Source: Streptomyces sp. (lineage in GTDB: Bacteria > Actinomycetota > Actinomycetes > Streptomycetales > Streptomycetaceae). Taken from it: 55,139 bases of DNA. The stretch covers positions 1 to 55,139 of the forward strand of contig NZ_JAEKKT010000176.1 in assembly GCF_019510245.1 (NCBI RefSeq). Direction: 5' to 3'. Under the pieces are notes generated by a model. The model did no database searches. It was not told the origin of the DNA and saw only the letters and a program-made list of their open reading frames with translations. Shown here piece by piece: positions 33,006 to 41,629 of the stretch. The position numbers and the translations under genes are program-made. Each line of letters starts with the position of its first letter. Within the stretch, counting starts at the first letter, position 1.

Positions 33006-34273
33006 GGCAACTCCACACGCAGCAGGGTCGGTCCGCCCGGCGGGCTGGACAGGGAGAGTCTGCCATCGAGGACGGACACCCGGTCCGCCAGTCCGGTGAG
33101 GCCGCTGCCCGCCTCGGCGTCCGCGCCGCCGCGGCCGTCGTCGCGCACCTCCAGGTGCAGCCGGCCGTCCCGGTGTCCGCCGGTCACCTCGCAGCGGCCC
33201 GCACCACTGTGCCGGTCGACTTTGGCGAGCGCCTCCCGCACCACGAAGTACGCGGCGGCCTCGACCGCCTCCGGCAGCCGCCCGGGCAACCGGAACCCGA
33301 CGTCCACAGGAACGGCCGTCCGATCCGCCGCATCCGCCACCGCCGCCTCCAGACCGTGGTCGGCCAGCACCTTCGGATGGATCCCGTGCACGATCTCCCG
33401 CAGTTCGGCGAGTGCCTCGCCCGCCTCCCGCTGGGCCTTGGCGAGCTGGTCGGCGAGCGGTCCCGGCGAGGCGTCCAGGATGGCCAGTCCCAGGGTCATC
33501 GACAGGGCGACCAGACGTTGCTGGGCCCCGTCGTGCAGATCCCGCTCGATGCGCCGCCGTTCCGCCTCGAAGGCGTCCACCAACCGCGCCCGGGACCGCG
33601 CCAGTTCGACGACCCTCTGCCCCAACTCGGCCTCGCGCGGCGCGATCAGCAGCCGGACGAGACCGGCCCGCGCACCGGCCGCCACGCCCAGCGCATAGCC
33701 GCCGAGGGCCAGCAGCAGCATCCCGGCGAGCGCGATACCGAAGGCGGCCGGCCAGCCGGTGACCGTCCACGCCTTCAGGACCTTCGTCTCCCGGCCGCCG
33801 CCGACCGTGGCCAGCAGCAGCGGGGCCGCGGCCATCGACAGCGGGCAGAGCAGCGCGAGCACCACGGCGAGCGCGTCCACCGCCCACAACAGGCCCGCGA
33901 ACAGGAGCGCATGGCCGAGCTCGCGCCAGGTCGCCCGCTCCCGCAGCCGGGTCGCGAGCCACGCCCGCAGTCCCGGGGCGGACGGCCGGACATGGGGGTC
34001 GTACACCCGCTCTCGGTCGACCAGCCGCAGCCTGCGCCTTTCCAGCCAGGCGACCGGAAGGCCCGCGAGCGCCGTGAGGAGCAGCAGCGGCAGCCCGACG
34101 AGGACGACGGCGAGCACCCCGCCGACCGCGACCGCGGCCACCAGCCCGACCAGGAGTACGGCTCCGGTCACCGCGCCGGTCACCAGGTAACCGGCGGCCC
34201 GCCAGGGCCAGGAGGAGATCAGGAAACCGGGCCCGGCCATGGCCTGCCAGACGCTGCGGGGACGGGGCTGCAT
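32978..34273 (-). CDS. sensor histidine kinase (HisKA_3 type) with unusual N box
   Basis: The 431-residue protein has a multi-helix membrane sensor region (about 15-225) and a dimerisation/phosphoacceptor helix RRRIERDLHDGAQQRLVALS (His at about 255). The ATPase domain has G boxes DDGRGGADAEAGSGLTGLADRV. The N box, normally ALTNxxKHS, reads EALAKVDRHSGA, with Lys in place of the Asn that coordinates magnesium. This may weaken kinase activity. The ATG at 34273 is chosen because the sequence upstream is antisense to the divergent ABC gene. It pairs with the response regulator downstream. Confidence 0.9.
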   Translation of the reverse strand: MQPRPRSVWQAMAGPGFLISSWPWRAAGYLVTGAVTGAVLLVGLVAAVAVGGVLAVVLVGLPLLLLTALAGLPVAWLERRRLRLVDRERVYDPHVRPSAPGLRAWLATRLRERATWRELGHALLFAGLLWAVDALAVVLALLCPLSMAAAPLLLATVGGGRETKVLKAWTVTGWPAAFGIALAGMLLLALGGYALGVAAGARAGLVRLLIAPREAELGQRVVELARSRARLVDAFEAERRRIERDLHDGAQQRLVALSMTLGLAILDASPGPLADQLAKAQREAGEALAELREIVHGIHPKVLADHGLEAAVADAADRTAVPVDVGFRLPGRLPEAVEAAAYFVVREALAKVDRHSGAGRCEVTGGHRDGRLHLEVRDDGRGGADAEAGSGLTGLADRVSVLDGRLSLSSPPGGPTLLRVELPCEPIDLCA

Positions 34274-34438
34274 GCGGTCACCGTAGGCGGCGGGCAGGGG
34301 ACGCGGCCATCGGTCCAGCCGCCGGAGCGGGGGTATGCCTGGCCCTACCCCGAGTCTCGGTCCTGCCGCAGTGCGCCGCCCCGTCCCCGGACGGTTTCGT
34401 GGGCGTACCGCCGCCGTCGAACCGACATGTGAGGACCC

Positions 34439-35404
34439 ATGGACGCCATCAACCTGCGCTCCGTCAGCAGACGCCACGGCTCCGGCGACCGCGCCGTCGT
34501 CGCGCTCGACGAGGTCTCCCTGGACTTTCCGAGGGGGACGTTCACCGCCGTCATGGGGCCGTCCGGCTCCGGCAAGTCGACCCTGCTGCAGTGCGCGGCG
34601 GGCCTCGACCGGCCGACCTCCGGGTCCGTCCTGCTGGGCGGGACCGAACTGACCGGGCTGAGCGAGACGAAGCTGACCCTGCTGCGCCGGGAGCGCGTCG
34701 GCTTCGTCTTCCAGGCCTTCAACCTGCTGCCCTCGCTCACCGCCGAGCAGAACGTGGCGTTGCCGCTGCGGCTGGCGGGCCGCCGTCCCCCGCGGGCCCG
34801 GGTACGCGAGGTCCTCGACCGGGTCGGACTCGCGGACCGCGCCCGGCACCGGCCGAGCGAGCTGTCCGGCGGGCAGCAGCAGCGCGTCGCGCTGGCCCGC
34901 GCCCTGATCACCCGCCCCGACGTCCTGTTCGGCGACGAGCCCACCGGCGCCCTGGACTCACGGACCGGCCACACGGTGCTGGCGCTGCTGCGCGCCATGG
35001 TGGACGAGGAGCACCGGACGACCGTCATGGTCACCCACGACCCGGTCGCCGCCTCCTACGCCGACCGTGTCGTCTTCCTCGTCGACGGCCGGGTCGCCGG
35101 CGAACTGACCGGCGCACCCGCCACCGACATCGCCACCCACCTGACCGGACCGGAGACCCCACCGTCGAGTCCGCGGACCCAGCCCCCCGAACAGCCGGAG
35201 ACCCCACCGTCCAGGCCCCATGCCCCACCATCCAAGTCCGAGACCATGCCCTCCGAGCCGCAGGCCCAACAGCCCGGACCGAAAACCCCGCCGTCCCCGC
35301 CGCAGGCCCAGCCGCCCAGACCGACACCCCCGCCGTCCCCGCCGCAGGCCCAGCCACCGAAGTCGGAGCCCCTGCCCTCCGAGCCGGAGGCCCAGCCGTG
35401 CTGA
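34439..35404 (+). CDS. ABC transporter ATPase (MacB/LolD type) with a Pro-rich repeat tail
   Basis: The first 235 residues are a complete nucleotide-binding domain: Walker A MGPSGSGKST (about 41-50), Q loop VFQAFNLLPSLT, signature LSGGQQQRVALARAL, Walker B DVLFGDEPTGALD, switch His MVTHDP. The remaining 85 residues are a tandem series of 14-15-residue units rich in Pro, Gln and Ser, absent from normal family members. Its stop overlaps the permease start by seven bases. The promoter lies in the 165-bp gap to the kinase gene. Confidence 0.9.
   Translation: MDAINLRSVSRRHGSGDRAVVALDEVSLDFPRGTFTAVMGPSGSGKSTLLQCAAGLDRPTSGSVLLGGTELTGLSETKLTLLRRERVGFVFQAFNLLPSLTAEQNVALPLRLAGRRPPRARVREVLDRVGLADRARHRPSELSGGQQQRVALARALITRPDVLFGDEPTGALDSRTGHTVLALLRAMVDEEHRTTVMVTHDPVAASYADRVVFLVDGRVAGELTGAPATDIATHLTGPETPPSSPRTQPPEQPETPPSRPHAPPSKSETMPSEPQAQQPGPKTPPSPPQAQPPRPTPPPSPPQAQPPKSEPLPSEPEAQPC
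35150..35399 (+). repeat. degenerate 42-45-bp tandem repeat (about six units) in the ATPase 3' end
   Basis: Units of 14-15 codons have the pattern E/K-T-P-P-S-x-P-Q-A-Q-P-x-x-S (for example TPPSPPQAQPPK). The last three complete units are most alike. In the next frame the same DNA reads as a series of AVPAAGPA-like units and is open straight into the permease frame. Confidence 0.75.
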
Positions 35405-37842
35405 GTATCGCCGTGTACACCCTGCGTGCCCGCCGGGTCACCTTCGTCGGCAGCTTCGTCGCCCTCGCGCTGGGCGTGGCCCTGCTCACCGTGATGGGGC
35501 TGGCTCTCGCCTCCTCGCTGGACGCGCCACGGCGGGCCCCGGAGCGGTTCGCCGCCGCGCGGGTCGTCGTCAAGGGCGCCGACACCCTGCGGGTCGCCAC
35601 CCCGATCGGCACCCGCACCCAGCGGCTCGCCCGGCCGCGGGCCGTACCCGCCGCCGCCGTCGCCCGGTTGCAGAGACTCGGCGAGGTCACCCTCGACCGG
35701 ACCTTCGCCGTGCACGCCGAGAACGGGCCCGGCGACCTCGTCGGGCACCCCTGGCCGGTCGCCGCCTTCGCGTCGTACGAACTCACCTCGGGCCGCGCAC
35801 CGCGCACCGCCCGCGAGGTCGTCGTCACCGGGACCTGGGCGAAGCCCGGCCGCACCCTCCGCACGGACCACGGCGGCGTCACCGTCGTCGGCACGGTCGC
35901 CGACCTCGGCTTCGAGCACCCCGTCTTCTACACCGAGGCACAGGCGGCACGGCTGGCGTCCCGCAGCACCCAGCTGGTCGTGGCCGCGCGACCGGCGGCC
36001 GTACGGAACGCGGTGCGGGGCATCCCGGGCCTCCAGGTCCTCACCGGCGACGGCCGGCGACTCGCCGACCCGGACCCGGACCGCGACCGCGTGGCGCTGA
36101 CCGCGCTGAACGCCCTGTTCGGCACCGCCGGCGGGGTCACCGCCTTCGTGTCGGTCTTCGTGGTGGCGTCCACCTTCGCCTTCGCGGTCGCCCAGCGCCG
36201 CCGCGAGTTCGGCCTGCTGCGCACCGCCGGGGCGACACCCGGGCAGCTCCGCAGGACGGTGCTGGCCGAGGCCCTGCTGGTCGGGGCGCTCGCCTCGGCG
36301 GCGGGCTGCGTGCTCGGCGGGTACGGCGCACCCCGCCTCGCCCGCTGGACCGCGGACGGTGGCCTCGCCCCCGGCTGGTTCCGGATCGGCGGCCACACCT
36401 GGCCGTACGGCGCCGCCTTCGCGACCGGTCTGCTCGTCGCCCTGCTGGGCGCGGCCGCCGCGTCCTGGCGGGCGGGCCGGACCGGGCCGACGGAGGCGTT
36501 GCGCGAGGCCGACGTGGATGACAGGCCGATGACCCGGGGGCGCCGGCTGTGCGGTGCGGGCCTGTTGCTGACCGCGGCCGTGCTGCTGCTCCTCGACCCA
36601 CCCGGCGACCTGCTGCACCGCAAGACCTACGTGAGCCGGCCGATGGTGCTGATCACGGCCGTCGCCCTGCTCTCTCCCCTCCTGGTCCGTCCCCTGGTCC
36701 GGCTGCTCGCCCGGGCCCCGGCCCGGCTCCCCGGCGCCACCGGCCTGCTGGTGCGCGAAAGCGCGACGGCCGGGGTGCGTCGTACGGCGGCCGTCGCGGC
36801 GCCCGCGCTGGTGACCGTCGCCCTCGCCGGCTCGCTGCTGGGCGCCACCGCGAACCTGAACGCGGCCCGGGCCGCCGAGACCCGAGACCGGACCACTGCG
36901 GCCTTCGTCGTCACGCCCCCGGACGGCGCCGGGTTCGACGAGGCGACGCTCCGGGCGGTGCGCGCGGTGCCGGGCGCCCAGGCGTCGGCGACCTCGGCGA
37001 GCGCGGTGTACGTGCTGGAGGACGGGGTCGCCCTGATCAGGTCCGAGGCGCGGGCCGCCGTTCCGGCCGCGCTGGCGGCCACCGCCCGCCTCCCGCTCGC
37101 CTCCGGCCGGGTCACCGCGCTCGACGACGACTCGATCATCGTGAACGAGGAGTGGGAGCGGCACACCGTCGGGCAGCGGGTCCGGGTCTGGCTCGGCGAC
37201 GGCACCCGGAAGACGTTGCGCATCGCCGCCGTGCTGCGGACCGGCACCGGTGACAACGGCGTGTACGTCACCCCGGCCAACGCCTCGGGCGCGGCCGTCG
37301 ACCGGATCGACGTGGCCCTGAGGGACGGCGCGGACGCGGGCGCGGTGGCCGCCGGGCTGCGGGAGGCGGTCCGGGCGGGCGGTGGACGGGTGCGCACGGC
37401 GGACCAGTGGGTCGCGGCGGCCTACCCGCGAACCGACCGGACCACCCGGCTCGGCGTCCTCCTGGTCCTCGGCATCGCACTGCTCTACACCGGGATCTCC
37501 CTGGTCAACACCATGACGATGGCCACTGCCGACCGGGTGCGCGAACTGGCCGCGCTGCGGCTGGCCGGGGCCACCCGGGGGCAGGTGCTGCGGCTGGTCG
37601 GCGCGGAGGCGCTGACGGTGGTCGCGGTCGGGGCGCTGCTGGGACTGCTGGTCGCGGTGGTCGAACTGGCGGGAATGTGGCGGGCCCTGCACCTGCTGTC
37701 GGCGCCGGTCGTGATCCGGCTGCCGTGGTCGGCCATCGGCACGGCGGCGGGAGCCTGCGCGCTGCTCGCCGCGACCGCCGCCGTCGCCACCGTGTGGCCC
37801 GCCCTGCACCCCGGGAAGGACCAGGCCCCGCCCGTGAGATAG
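35398..37842 (+). CDS. ABC transporter permease with two FtsX/MacB domains
   Basis: The 814-residue protein has the layout of duplicated FtsX permeases: TM1 (about 16-36), a large extracytoplasmic domain, three helices (about 230-370) including the coupling sequence QRRREFGLLRTAGATPGQLRR, then a second half with one helix, a soluble domain and three helices containing DRVRELAALRLAGATRGQVLRL. It may export peptides or lipids, or sense antibiotics. The GTG start at 35398 overlaps the ATPase stop, ensuring coupling. Confidence 0.9.
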   Translation: MLSIAVYTLRARRVTFVGSFVALALGVALLTVMGLALASSLDAPRRAPERFAAARVVVKGADTLRVATPIGTRTQRLARPRAVPAAAVARLQRLGEVTLDRTFAVHAENGPGDLVGHPWPVAAFASYELTSGRAPRTAREVVVTGTWAKPGRTLRTDHGGVTVVGTVADLGFEHPVFYTEAQAARLASRSTQLVVAARPAAVRNAVRGIPGLQVLTGDGRRLADPDPDRDRVALTALNALFGTAGGVTAFVSVFVVASTFAFAVAQRRREFGLLRTAGATPGQLRRTVLAEALLVGALASAAGCVLGGYGAPRLARWTADGGLAPGWFRIGGHTWPYGAAFATGLLVALLGAAAASWRAGRTGPTEALREADVDDRPMTRGRRLCGAGLLLTAAVLLLLDPPGDLLHRKTYVSRPMVLITAVALLSPLLVRPLVRLLARAPARLPGATGLLVRESATAGVRRTAAVAAPALVTVALAGSLLGATANLNAARAAETRDRTTAAFVVTPPDGAGFDEATLRAVRAVPGAQASATSASAVYVLEDGVALIRSEARAAVPAALAATARLPLASGRVTALDDDSIIVNEEWERHTVGQRVRVWLGDGTRKTLRIAAVLRTGTGDNGVYVTPANASGAAVDRIDVALRDGADAGAVAAGLREAVRAGGGRVRTADQWVAAAYPRTDRTTRLGVLLVLGIALLYTGISLVNTMTMATADRVRELAALRLAGATRGQVLRLVGAEALTVVAVGALLGLLVAVVELAGMWRALHLLSAPVVIRLPWSAIGTAAGACALLAATAAVATVWPALHPGKDQAPPVR

Positions 37843-37962
37843 CTCACGGGCCGGCGTCCTCCGCGCCCTCCGCATGCCCCGGCAGCACCGTGCGATGCCT
37901 CACAGCCGCACCCCGCCGCCGACCACCCACCGAACGCCCCGCCGGCAGCCGGTGGACAACGA

Positions 37963-38009
37963 GAAACGGGCCCCCGCTGTGACTTCCGTCACCGGCGGAG
38001 ACCCGTTTC
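37963..38009 (-). terminator. terminator-like hairpin after tRNA-Leu
   Basis: Arms GAAACGGG (37963-37970) and CCCGTTTC (38002-38009) enclose a GC-rich inner stem, 16 bases after the tRNA 3' end. It may also end the ABC transporter transcript from the other side. GGTGGACAA at 37951-37959 is a one-mismatch DnaA box. Confidence 0.6.
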
Positions 38010-38024
38010 ACCGGTATCTCTCTG

Positions 38025-38108
38025 TGCGCGAGGGGGGAGTTGAACCCCCACGCCCTTGCGGGCACTGGAACCTGAATCCAGCGCGTCTGCCTATTCCGCC
38101 ACCCGCGC
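38025..38108 (-). tRNA. tRNA-Leu (anticodon CAG)
   Basis: The 84-nt gene has acceptor GCGCGGG pairing with CTCGCGC, a D-arm GGCGGAATAGGCAGACGC of class II type, anticodon stem-loop CTGGA-TTCAGGT-TCCAG with anticodon CAG, a variable arm TGCCCGCAAGGGCG, and T-arm GGGGG-TTCAACT-CCCCC. The CCA end is not encoded. It reads the CTG codon, the commonest Leu codon in this GC-rich genome. Confidence 0.95.
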
Positions 38109-38515
38109 ATTGGGTGTGTCTTCCGGCTTCAGGCCCGTTGTTTCCTTCGGGCTGGCCCCTTCCGACATCGAGAACACTAGCACGTGGGACACGGTGGGTT
38201 CACATCCCTTTCCCCTGGGCAGCGCTCACCTGGTGATCACGTACCGAGCAGTCCGCGGTCACGTATCAACCTCGTACCGGTAGAGCCCATCTCTCCAGGA
38301 GACGGATCGGGTCCACAGTCAGGTGCGGGACACTGGACGTGGGCCACCTCTACGATCCATGGCAGAACGAGCGCCGATCCCGGCGGGAGAGCACGCCGAG
38401 GAGTTCGAAGAGGGGCCGCTGGGGGAACCGGCTGATTGCCGGGCGCGTAGATACGATCAGTGAGCGGTAACGGCAACGGCAGTCAGTAGGGGCAAGGCGA
38501 CAGAGGAGGTGCCCT
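38109..38515. other. 407-bp intergenic region before fhaA
   Basis: I see no gene here. It must hold the promoter(s) of the fhaA-pknB cluster on the plus strand and of tRNA-Leu on the minus strand. No confident -10/-35 pair or operator stands out. A strong GAGGAGG site lies directly before the fhaA GTG start. Confidence 0.5.
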
Positions 38516-39385
38516 GTGGGAGTCCTGAAGAAGTTCGAGCAGCGTCTCGAAGGTCTGGTCAACGGCACCTTCGCCAAGGTGTTCAAGTCCGAGGTCCAGC
38601 CCGTGGAGATCGCCGGCGCGCTGCAGCGCGAGTGCGACAACAACGCGACCATCTGGAACCGGGACCGGACCGTCGTGCCCAATGACTTCATCGTGGAGCT
38701 GAGCGCGCCCGACTTCGAGCGGCTCAGCCCCTACTCCGGGCAGCTCGGCGACGAGCTCGCCGGGATGGTCCGCGACTACGCCAAGCAGCAGCGTTACACG
38801 TTCATGGGGCCGATCAAGGTCAACCTGGAGAAGGCCGACGACCTCGACACCGGCCTGTACCGGGTGCGCAGCCGCACGCTCGCCTCCTCCAGCAACCAGC
38901 AGGACCCCGAGCGCGCCCCCGCGGGCGGTGCCCCGCAGCGTCCGGGCGGCTACGGCTACCCGCAGCAGAGCGCCGCCGCCCCGCCGATGCCGAGTGCCCC
39001 GCCGCCCGGTGCCCGCCCCGGCGGTTACGGGTACCCGCAGCCGACCCAGCCGGCCGCCCAGCGGCCGCCCTCGGGTCCCGTCGGCGCCTCGGCGCCCGGC
39101 TCCCGCACCCGCTACTGGATCGAGATCAACGGCACCCGCCATCAGATCTCCCGCGCGACGCTCGTGCTGGGCCGCAGCACCGAGGCCGACGTGCGGATCG
39201 ACGACCCCGGCGTCTCCCGCCGGCACTGCGAGATCCGGACCGGAACGCCCTCGACGATCCAGGATCTCGGGTCCACCAACGGCATCGTGGTGGACGGGCA
39301 GCACACCACCCGCGCTACGCTCCGCGACGGCTCGCGGATCGTCGTGGGCAGCACCACCATCATTTACCGGCAAGCCGAAGGGTGA
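38516..39385 (+). CDS. fhaA: FHA-domain protein FhaA
   Basis: The 289-residue protein has an N-terminal DUF3662 domain (about 1-115; VLKKFEQRLEGLVNGTFAKVF then KSEVQPVEIAGALQREC) and a C-terminal FHA phosphothreonine-binding domain (about 200-285; LVLGRSTEADVRIDDPGVSRRH, QDLGSTNGIVVDG), joined by a Pro/Gly/Tyr-rich linker. FhaA binds phosphorylated partners of the PknA/PknB kinases and regulates peptidoglycan synthesis. GTG start behind GAGGAGG. It begins the fhaA-fhaB-pstP-ftsW-pbpA run. Confidence 0.93.
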   Translation: MGVLKKFEQRLEGLVNGTFAKVFKSEVQPVEIAGALQRECDNNATIWNRDRTVVPNDFIVELSAPDFERLSPYSGQLGDELAGMVRDYAKQQRYTFMGPIKVNLEKADDLDTGLYRVRSRTLASSSNQQDPERAPAGGAPQRPGGYGYPQQSAAAPPMPSAPPPGARPGGYGYPQPTQPAAQRPPSGPVGASAPGSRTRYWIEINGTRHQISRATLVLGRSTEADVRIDDPGVSRRHCEIRTGTPSTIQDLGSTNGIVVDGQHTTRATLRDGSRIVVGSTTIIYRQAEG

Positions 39386-39395
39386 AGCGGGGGCA

Positions 39396-39920
39396 ATGTC
39401 AGAGCTGACCCTCACGGTCATGCGGCTGGGTTTCCTGGCCGTACTGTGGCTGTTCGTGATCGTGGCCGTGCAGGTCATCCGCAGCGACCTGTTCGGTACG
39501 CGCGTCACCCAGCGCGGATCGCGTAGGGAAGAAGGCCGCCGGCAGCAGCCCGCCGCCCGGCAGCAGGCCGCGCCCCCGCAGCAGCGCGCCCAGCAGCCCG
39601 CGGCCGGCGGCCGCGGGCGCCGGAACGCCCCCACCAAGCTGGTCGTCTCCGAGGGCACCCTCACCGGTACGACGGTCGCGCTCCAGGGACAGACCATCAC
39701 CCTCGGCCGCGCCCACGACTCGACGATCGTGCTGGACGACGACTACGCCTCCAGCCGCCATGCCAGGATCTACCCGGACCGCGACGGCCAGTGGATCGTC
39801 GAGGACCTCGGCTCGACCAACGGCACCTACCTGGACCGGTCCCGGCTGACGACTCCCACGCCGGTCCCGCTGGGCGCACCGATCCGCATCGGCAAAACCG
39901 TCATCGAGCTGCGGAAGTAG
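39396..39920 (+). CDS. fhaB: FHA-domain membrane protein FhaB (FipA)
   Basis: The 174-residue protein has an N-terminal membrane helix (about 9-27; GFLAVLWLFVIVAVQVI), an Arg/Gln-rich linker and a C-terminal FHA domain (about 95-170; ITLGRAHDSTIVLDDDYASSRHARI, VEDLGSTNGTYLD). It starts ten bases after the fhaA stop. In related actinobacteria FhaB binds FtsZ and FtsQ-type partners in a PknA-dependent way during growth and septation. Confidence 0.92.
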   Translation: MSELTLTVMRLGFLAVLWLFVIVAVQVIRSDLFGTRVTQRGSRREEGRRQQPAARQQAAPPQQRAQQPAAGGRGRRNAPTKLVVSEGTLTGTTVALQGQTITLGRAHDSTIVLDDDYASSRHARIYPDRDGQWIVEDLGSTNGTYLDRSRLTTPTPVPLGAPIRIGKTVIELRK

Positions 39921-40012
39921 TGCTACATCATGGATAGGCGCGAGCGGAGCGAGCACGCAGCGGCGGACCGGACGCCGGTCCCCGGCGCGCTCCCGACCGG
40001 AGGGTGGGCACC

Positions 40013-41602
40013 GTGCGGATGTACCCGGAGCCGACGGGCGAGGTGCGCATGAGTCTGTCACTGCGCTTCGCCGCCGGATCGCACAAAGGCATGATCCGGG
40101 AGGGCAACGAGGACTCCGTCCGGGAGGGCAACGAGGACTCCGGTTACGCCGGTCCCCGCCTGCTCGCCATCGCCGACGGCATGGGCGGCCAGGCCGCCGG
40201 TGAGGTCGCCTCCTCCGAGGTGATCTCCACCCTGGTCACGCTCGACGACGACGTGCCCGGCTCCGACATCCTCACCTCCCTCGGCCACGCCGTGCAGCGC
40301 GCCAACGACCAGCTGCGCGCCATGGTGGAGGAGGACCCCCAGCTCGAAGGCATGGGGACCACCCTCACCGCCCTGCTGTGGACCGGGCAGCGGCTCGGCC
40401 TCGTGCACGTCGGCGACTCCCGCGCGTACCTGCTCCGTGACGGCGTGCTCACGCAGATCACCCAGGACCACACCTGGGTGCAGCGGCTCGTCGACGAGGG
40501 CCGGATCACCGAGGAAGAGGCCACCACCCACCCGCAGCGCTCGCTGCTGATGCGGGCGCTCGGCAGCGGCGACCACGTCGAGCCGGACCTGTCGATCCGC
40601 GAGGTGCGCGCGGGTGACCGTTATCTCATCTGCTCCGACGGGCTCTCCGGCGTCGTCTCCCACCAGACCCTGGAGGAGACCCTCGCCAGCTACCAGGGAC
40701 CGCAGGAGACCGTGCAGGAGCTGATCCAGCTCGCGCTGCGCGGCGGCGGCCCCGACAACATCACGGTCATCATCGCGGACGTCCTCGACCTGGACACCGG
40801 CGACACCCTCGCGGGCCAGCTCTCCGACACCCCGGTCGTGGTCGGAGCGGTCGCCGAGAACCAGCACCACCTGCACGACAACGGTTACATGCAGACCCCC
40901 GCGGGCCGCGCCGCCAACCTCGGCCGGCAGGGCCACGGCGGCGGCGGCGAGTTCGGCCCGCCCGGCTCCGGCGACACCACCGGCTACGTCCCCACCGACA
41001 GCTTCGGCGACTACACCGACGACGACTTCGTCAAGCCCCGCAGGGGCCGCAGGTGGCTGAAGAGATCCTTCTACAGCGTGCTCGCCCTCGCCGTGATCGG
41101 CGGGGGTCTGTACGGCGGCTACCGCTGGACGCAGACGCAGTACTACGTCGGCGCCAACGGCGAGCACGTCGCGCTGTACCAGGGCATCAGCCAGGACCTG
41201 GCCTGGGTGTCACTGTCGAAGGTGGAGACGGACCACCCCGAGATCGAACTCAAGTACCTGCCTCCGTACCAGCAGAAGCAGGTCAAGGCGACCATCGCCG
41301 AGGGCGGTCTCCAGGACGCCCGGTCGAAGGTCCAGGAGCTGGCCGTGCAGGCCTCCGCCTGCAAGAAGGAGTCGGAGCGCACCGCCGCCGAGTCCAAGAC
41401 CAGCTCCAAGACCGGCCAGGGCGAGGCCGGCGGCACCACGGGAACCACCAAGACCTCTCTCACGTCCAAGGCCTCGCCCAGCCCTTCGCACTCGGCGTCC
41501 TCCACGGCGTCACCGTCCCCGTCCCCCTCAGCGACCCCCAGCCCCGGCCCCACCCTCTCGGAGGATGAGCAGAAGGTCGTCTCGCTGTGCGGTAAGCAGT
41601 AG
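40013..41602 (+). CDS. pstP: PP2C-family Ser/Thr phosphatase PstP with a duplicated first motif
   Basis: PstP removes phosphates from PknA/PknB and their targets. The 529-residue protein has a cytoplasmic PP2C domain (motifs IADGMGGQAAGE, GMGTTLTALLW, VHVGDSRAYLL, DHTWVQRLVDEG, LICSDGLSGVV, GGPDNITVII), one membrane helix (FYSVLALAVIGGGLYGGYRW) and a Ser/Thr/Pro-rich outer tail. GTG 40013 is chosen, eight bases behind GGAGG. The GMIREGNEDS motif is followed by a second VREGNEDS, an exact 24-bp tandem duplication at 40095-40142. Family members have one copy. It may shift the metal-binding Asp or be tolerated as a loop. Confidence 0.92.
   Translation: MRMYPEPTGEVRMSLSLRFAAGSHKGMIREGNEDSVREGNEDSGYAGPRLLAIADGMGGQAAGEVASSEVISTLVTLDDDVPGSDILTSLGHAVQRANDQLRAMVEEDPQLEGMGTTLTALLWTGQRLGLVHVGDSRAYLLRDGVLTQITQDHTWVQRLVDEGRITEEEATTHPQRSLLMRALGSGDHVEPDLSIREVRAGDRYLICSDGLSGVVSHQTLEETLASYQGPQETVQELIQLALRGGGPDNITVIIADVLDLDTGDTLAGQLSDTPVVVGAVAENQHHLHDNGYMQTPAGRAANLGRQGHGGGGEFGPPGSGDTTGYVPTDSFGDYTDDDFVKPRRGRRWLKRSFYSVLALAVIGGGLYGGYRWTQTQYYVGANGEHVALYQGISQDLAWVSLSKVETDHPEIELKYLPPYQQKQVKATIAEGGLQDARSKVQELAVQASACKKESERTAAESKTSSKTGQGEAGGTTGTTKTSLTSKASPSPSHSASSTASPSPSPSATPSPGPTLSEDEQKVVSLCGKQ
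40095..40142 (+). repeat. 24-bp tandem duplication in pstP
   Basis: Bases 40095-40118 and 40119-40142 are identical and in frame, giving two copies of the octapeptide around REGNEDS. Confidence 0.95.
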
Positions 41603-41629
41603 GCAAGCCGTGAGAGGCCCTGTCACACG

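Noticed and set aside
29148..33698. 1516-residue plus-strand frame
   Set aside because: It spans five clear minus-strand genes and a gap with no domain; a long open shadow frame due to GC content.
34399..35397. Upstream extension of the permease frame through the ATPase gene
   Set aside because: It is open but frame-shifted relative to an intact ATPase; the GTG at 35398 directly precedes the first membrane helix.
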